Shown here piece after piece: positions 47,847 through 49,563 of a stretch of DNA of 49,563 nucleotides. Positions within the stretch are counted from its first letter, which is position 1. Each line of letters begins with the position of its first letter. The notes beneath the pieces were generated by a model that saw only the letters and a program-made list of their open reading frames with translations, was not told where the DNA came from and did not search any database. Position numbers and translations under genes: made by a program. The stretch is from Sideroxyarcus sp. (GTDB lineage Bacteria > Pseudomonadota > Gammaproteobacteria > Burkholderiales > Gallionellaceae), in assembly GCA_030652215.1 (NCBI GenBank), contig JAUSBC010000060.1:1-49563 (forward strand), written 5' to 3'.

Positions 47847-49563
47847 TTAGTAACTCAACACCGGCGCTAACCACCGCTCCGTCTCTTCCACTGTCCAGCC
47901 CTTACGCTGTGCATAATCCGCGACCTGATCCTTATCCACCTTGCCGGTAGCGAAGTATTGCGCCTGCGGGTGCGAGAAGTAGAAGCCGCTCACGGCGGCG
48001 GTGGGCAGCATGGCGAAGCTCTCGGTCAGCGTGATGCCAGCATTCTTCGGCGCTTGCAGCAGGTCGAACAACGGACCTTTCTCGCTGTGCTCGGGGCAGG
48101 CGGGGTAGCCGGGGGCGGGACGGATGCCGCGATATTTCTCGGCGATGATGTCTTCGTTGCTCAACGCCTCATCTGAGGCGTAGCCCCAGAACTCGCGGCG
48201 CACGCGCAGGTGCAGGTGTTCGGCGAAGGCTTCGGCTAACCTGTCAGCCAGCGCCTTGAGCATGATGGCGCTGTAGTCGTCGTTCTGTTTTTCGAACTCA
48301 GCCACACGCGCGTCGATACCGATGCCGGTGGTGACGGCAAAGCCGCCGATGTAGTCCTTCACGCTGCTTGCCTTGGGCGCGATGAAGTCGGCCAGGCAGT
48401 AGTTGGGGATGTCGGCAGGCTTCTTGGTCTGCTGACGCAGGTTGTGCCAGGTCATCGCCACTTGTTTGCGCTTGTCGTCGGTATAGATCTCGATATCGTC
48501 GCTGTTCACTGTGTTGGCGGGGAACAGGCCGAACACGGCGTTGGCGGTGAGCCATTTTTCCTTGACGATCTTTTTCAGCATGGCCTGCGCGTCGGCGAAC
48601 AACTTACGCGCTTCTTCACCGACCACTTTGTCGTCGAGTATCTTGGGGTAGCGTCCGGCGAGTTCCCAGGCCTGGAAGAATGGGGTCCAGTCGATGAAGT
48701 CGACGAGGATTTCCAGCGGGTAGTTTTCGAGTTTTTGGACGCCGAGGAGTTTGGGTTTGGGGGGGGTGTAAGGCGCAAACCCCTCCCCGGCCCTCCCCTT
48801 ATCAAGGGAGGGAGCTGCCGTCACCTCCACTGACAAGGGGAGGCCGGGAGGGGTTTGTTTGGCCCAATTCGCCTTGAACCCATGCGCCCGCGCCTCTTGT
48901 AGCGAGACATAGTGCGCCTTGCTCTTCTTGCCTTCGTGCTGCTCGCGCGCCGCCTGGTAGTCGGCTTTAAGTTCGGCAATGTAGCTGTCGCGCGAGGTAT
49001 TGCTCAGCAGGTTGCTGCACACGCCCACCGCACGCGAGGCATCGGTGACGTACACCGTAGTACCGCTCGGATAGTTGGGCTCGATTTTCACTGCGGTATG
49101 CACGCGCGAAGTGGTCGCACCGCCGATGAGCAGCGGGATCTTGAAGCCCTGGCGTTCCATCTCCTTCGCCACATGCGCCATCTCTTCCAGTGACGGAGTG
49201 ATGAGACCTGAAAGACCGATCACATCGGCCTTGTGTTCGCGCGCAGTGTCGAGGATCTGCTGGCACGGCACCATCACGCCCATGTTCACCACTTCGAAGT
49301 TGTTGCACTGCAGCACCACGGTGACGATGTTCTTGCCGATGTCGTGCACATCGCCTTTCACCGTGGCCATGACGATCTTGCCCTTGGTGCTGGTGTCGCC
49401 GGAGCGCAGCTTTTCGGCTTCGATGTAGGGAATCATATGCGCCACGGCCTGCTTCATCACGCGCGCAGATTTAACCACCTGCGGCAGGAACATCTTGCCC
49501 GCGCCGAACAGGTCGCCGACCACGTTCATGCCGGTCATCAGTGGGCCTTCGATCACTTCGACA
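47847..49563 (-). CDS. metH: Cobalamin-dependent methionine synthase, 5' part cut by the window
   Basis: The C-terminal 570 or so residues of MetH. Cap and B12-binding domains come first ([20 protein letters not shown], then [10 protein letters not shown] with the cobalt-ligand His, [19 protein letters not shown]). The SAM-binding activation domain follows (YIDWTPFF-like [38 protein letters not shown], ending [10 protein letters not shown]). Between the B12 and activation domains, about 27 extra residues ([20 protein letters not shown] and flanks) come from a palindromic insertion at 48776-48857 that keeps the frame. The enzyme methylates homocysteine with methyltetrahydrofolate. Confidence 0.97.
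   Translation of the reverse strand, partial: VEVIEGPLMTGMNVVGDLFGAGKMFLPQVVKSARVMKQAVAHMIPYIEAEKLRSGDTSTKGKIVMATVKGDVHDIGKNIVTVVLQCNNFEVVNMGVMVPCQQILDTAREHKADVIGLSGLITPSLEEMAHVAKEMERQGFKIPLLIGGATTSRVHTAVKIEPNYPSGTTVYVTDASRAVGVCSNLLSNTSRDSYIAELKADYQAAREQHEGKKSKAHYVSLQEARAHGFKANWAKQTPPGLPLSVEVTAAPSLDKGRAGEGFAPYTPPKPKLLGVQKLENYPLEILVDFIDWTPFFQAWELAGRYPKILDDKVVGEEARKLFADAQAMLKKIVKEKWLTANAVFGLFPANTVNSDDIEIYTDDKRKQVAMTWHNLRQQTKKPADIPNYCLADFIAPKASSVKDYIGGFAVTTGIGIDARVAEFEKQNDDYSAIMLKALADRLAEAFAEHLHLRVRREFWGYASDEALSNEDIIAEKYRGIRPAPGYPACPEHSEKGPLFDLLQAPKNAGITLTESFAMLPTAAVSGFYFSHPQAQYFATGKVDKDQVADYAQRKGWTVEETERWLAPVLSY
48776..48857. repeat. Palindromic element inserted in frame in metH
   Basis: An 82-bp inverted repeat with arms CAAACCCCTCCCCGGCCC and GGCCGGGAGGGGTTTG (single-base indels between arms) and an internal hairpin CTCCCCTTATCAAGGGAG. 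It lies wholly within coding sequence. Confidence 0.85.

Overview
This window looks like chromosomal DNA of a Gram-negative betaproteobacterium, probably an iron- or sulfur-oxidiser-like member of the Nitrosomonadales/Gallionellaceae. That placement is an inference from gene order and protein style; no rRNA or tRNA gene was seen. Evidence includes pilMNOPQ divergent from a PBP1A gene and followed by aroK/aroB, dgt and gltB; the LptD/SurA/PdxA/RsmA run; AmgK-MurU peptidoglycan recycling; UbiH; and C5-pathway heme genes (hemL, hemB). Almost every gene is intact. Only the two edge genes, gltB (3' end missing) and metH (5' end missing), are cut.

Layout. 1-3635: gltB (minus). 3897-5897: a plus-strand Ig-like lipoprotein gene with its own terminator, set between gltB and dgt. 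5946-13748 (minus): pilM-N-O-P-Q, a terminator, an in-frame shikimate kinase/3-dehydroquinate synthase fusion, and dgt. 13878-16806 (plus): PBP1A and a degenerate nucleotidyltransferase-like protein. 16922-19865 (plus): a compact six-gene cluster of hendecad-repeat exported protein, ECF sigma factor, DUF3619 membrane protein, small exported acidic protein, DUF3106 protein and outer-membrane barrel. Two competing hairpins lie before the last gene. 20157-26057 (plus): a membrane-bound [NiFe] hydrogenase operon hybO-A-B-C-D-hypC behind a plausible sigma-54 promoter and a 19-bp palindrome.

26212-31556 (minus): a small membrane protein, hemB, engB, hemL, thiE, thiD. In the hemB-engB gap lies a plus-strand small-RNA candidate ending in a strong terminator, then a 105-bp palindromic element. 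32094-32630: a lone lipoprotein gene. 32676-37961 (minus): rsmA, pdxA, surA, lptD. 38022-44358 (plus): amgK, murU, pepP, ubiH, a class III cyclase with an FHA domain, and two adjacent soluble CZB zinc-binding proteins. 44355-49563 (minus): mpl, a DUF486 protein, a secreted FKBP, a two-domain FKBP, a small unknown protein and metH.

The region is rich in short palindromic repeats: REP/REPIN-like elements at 25210, 30595, 46184 and 45712; another hairpin family at 26137 and 47490; and a palindrome inserted in frame in metH. One REPIN overlaps the translation start region of thiE. The most interesting candidates are the ECF sigma cluster with its alternative hairpins, the small RNA with CCUCC-type unpaired segments, the in-frame palindrome in metH, and the 7-bp tandem repeat inside murU.
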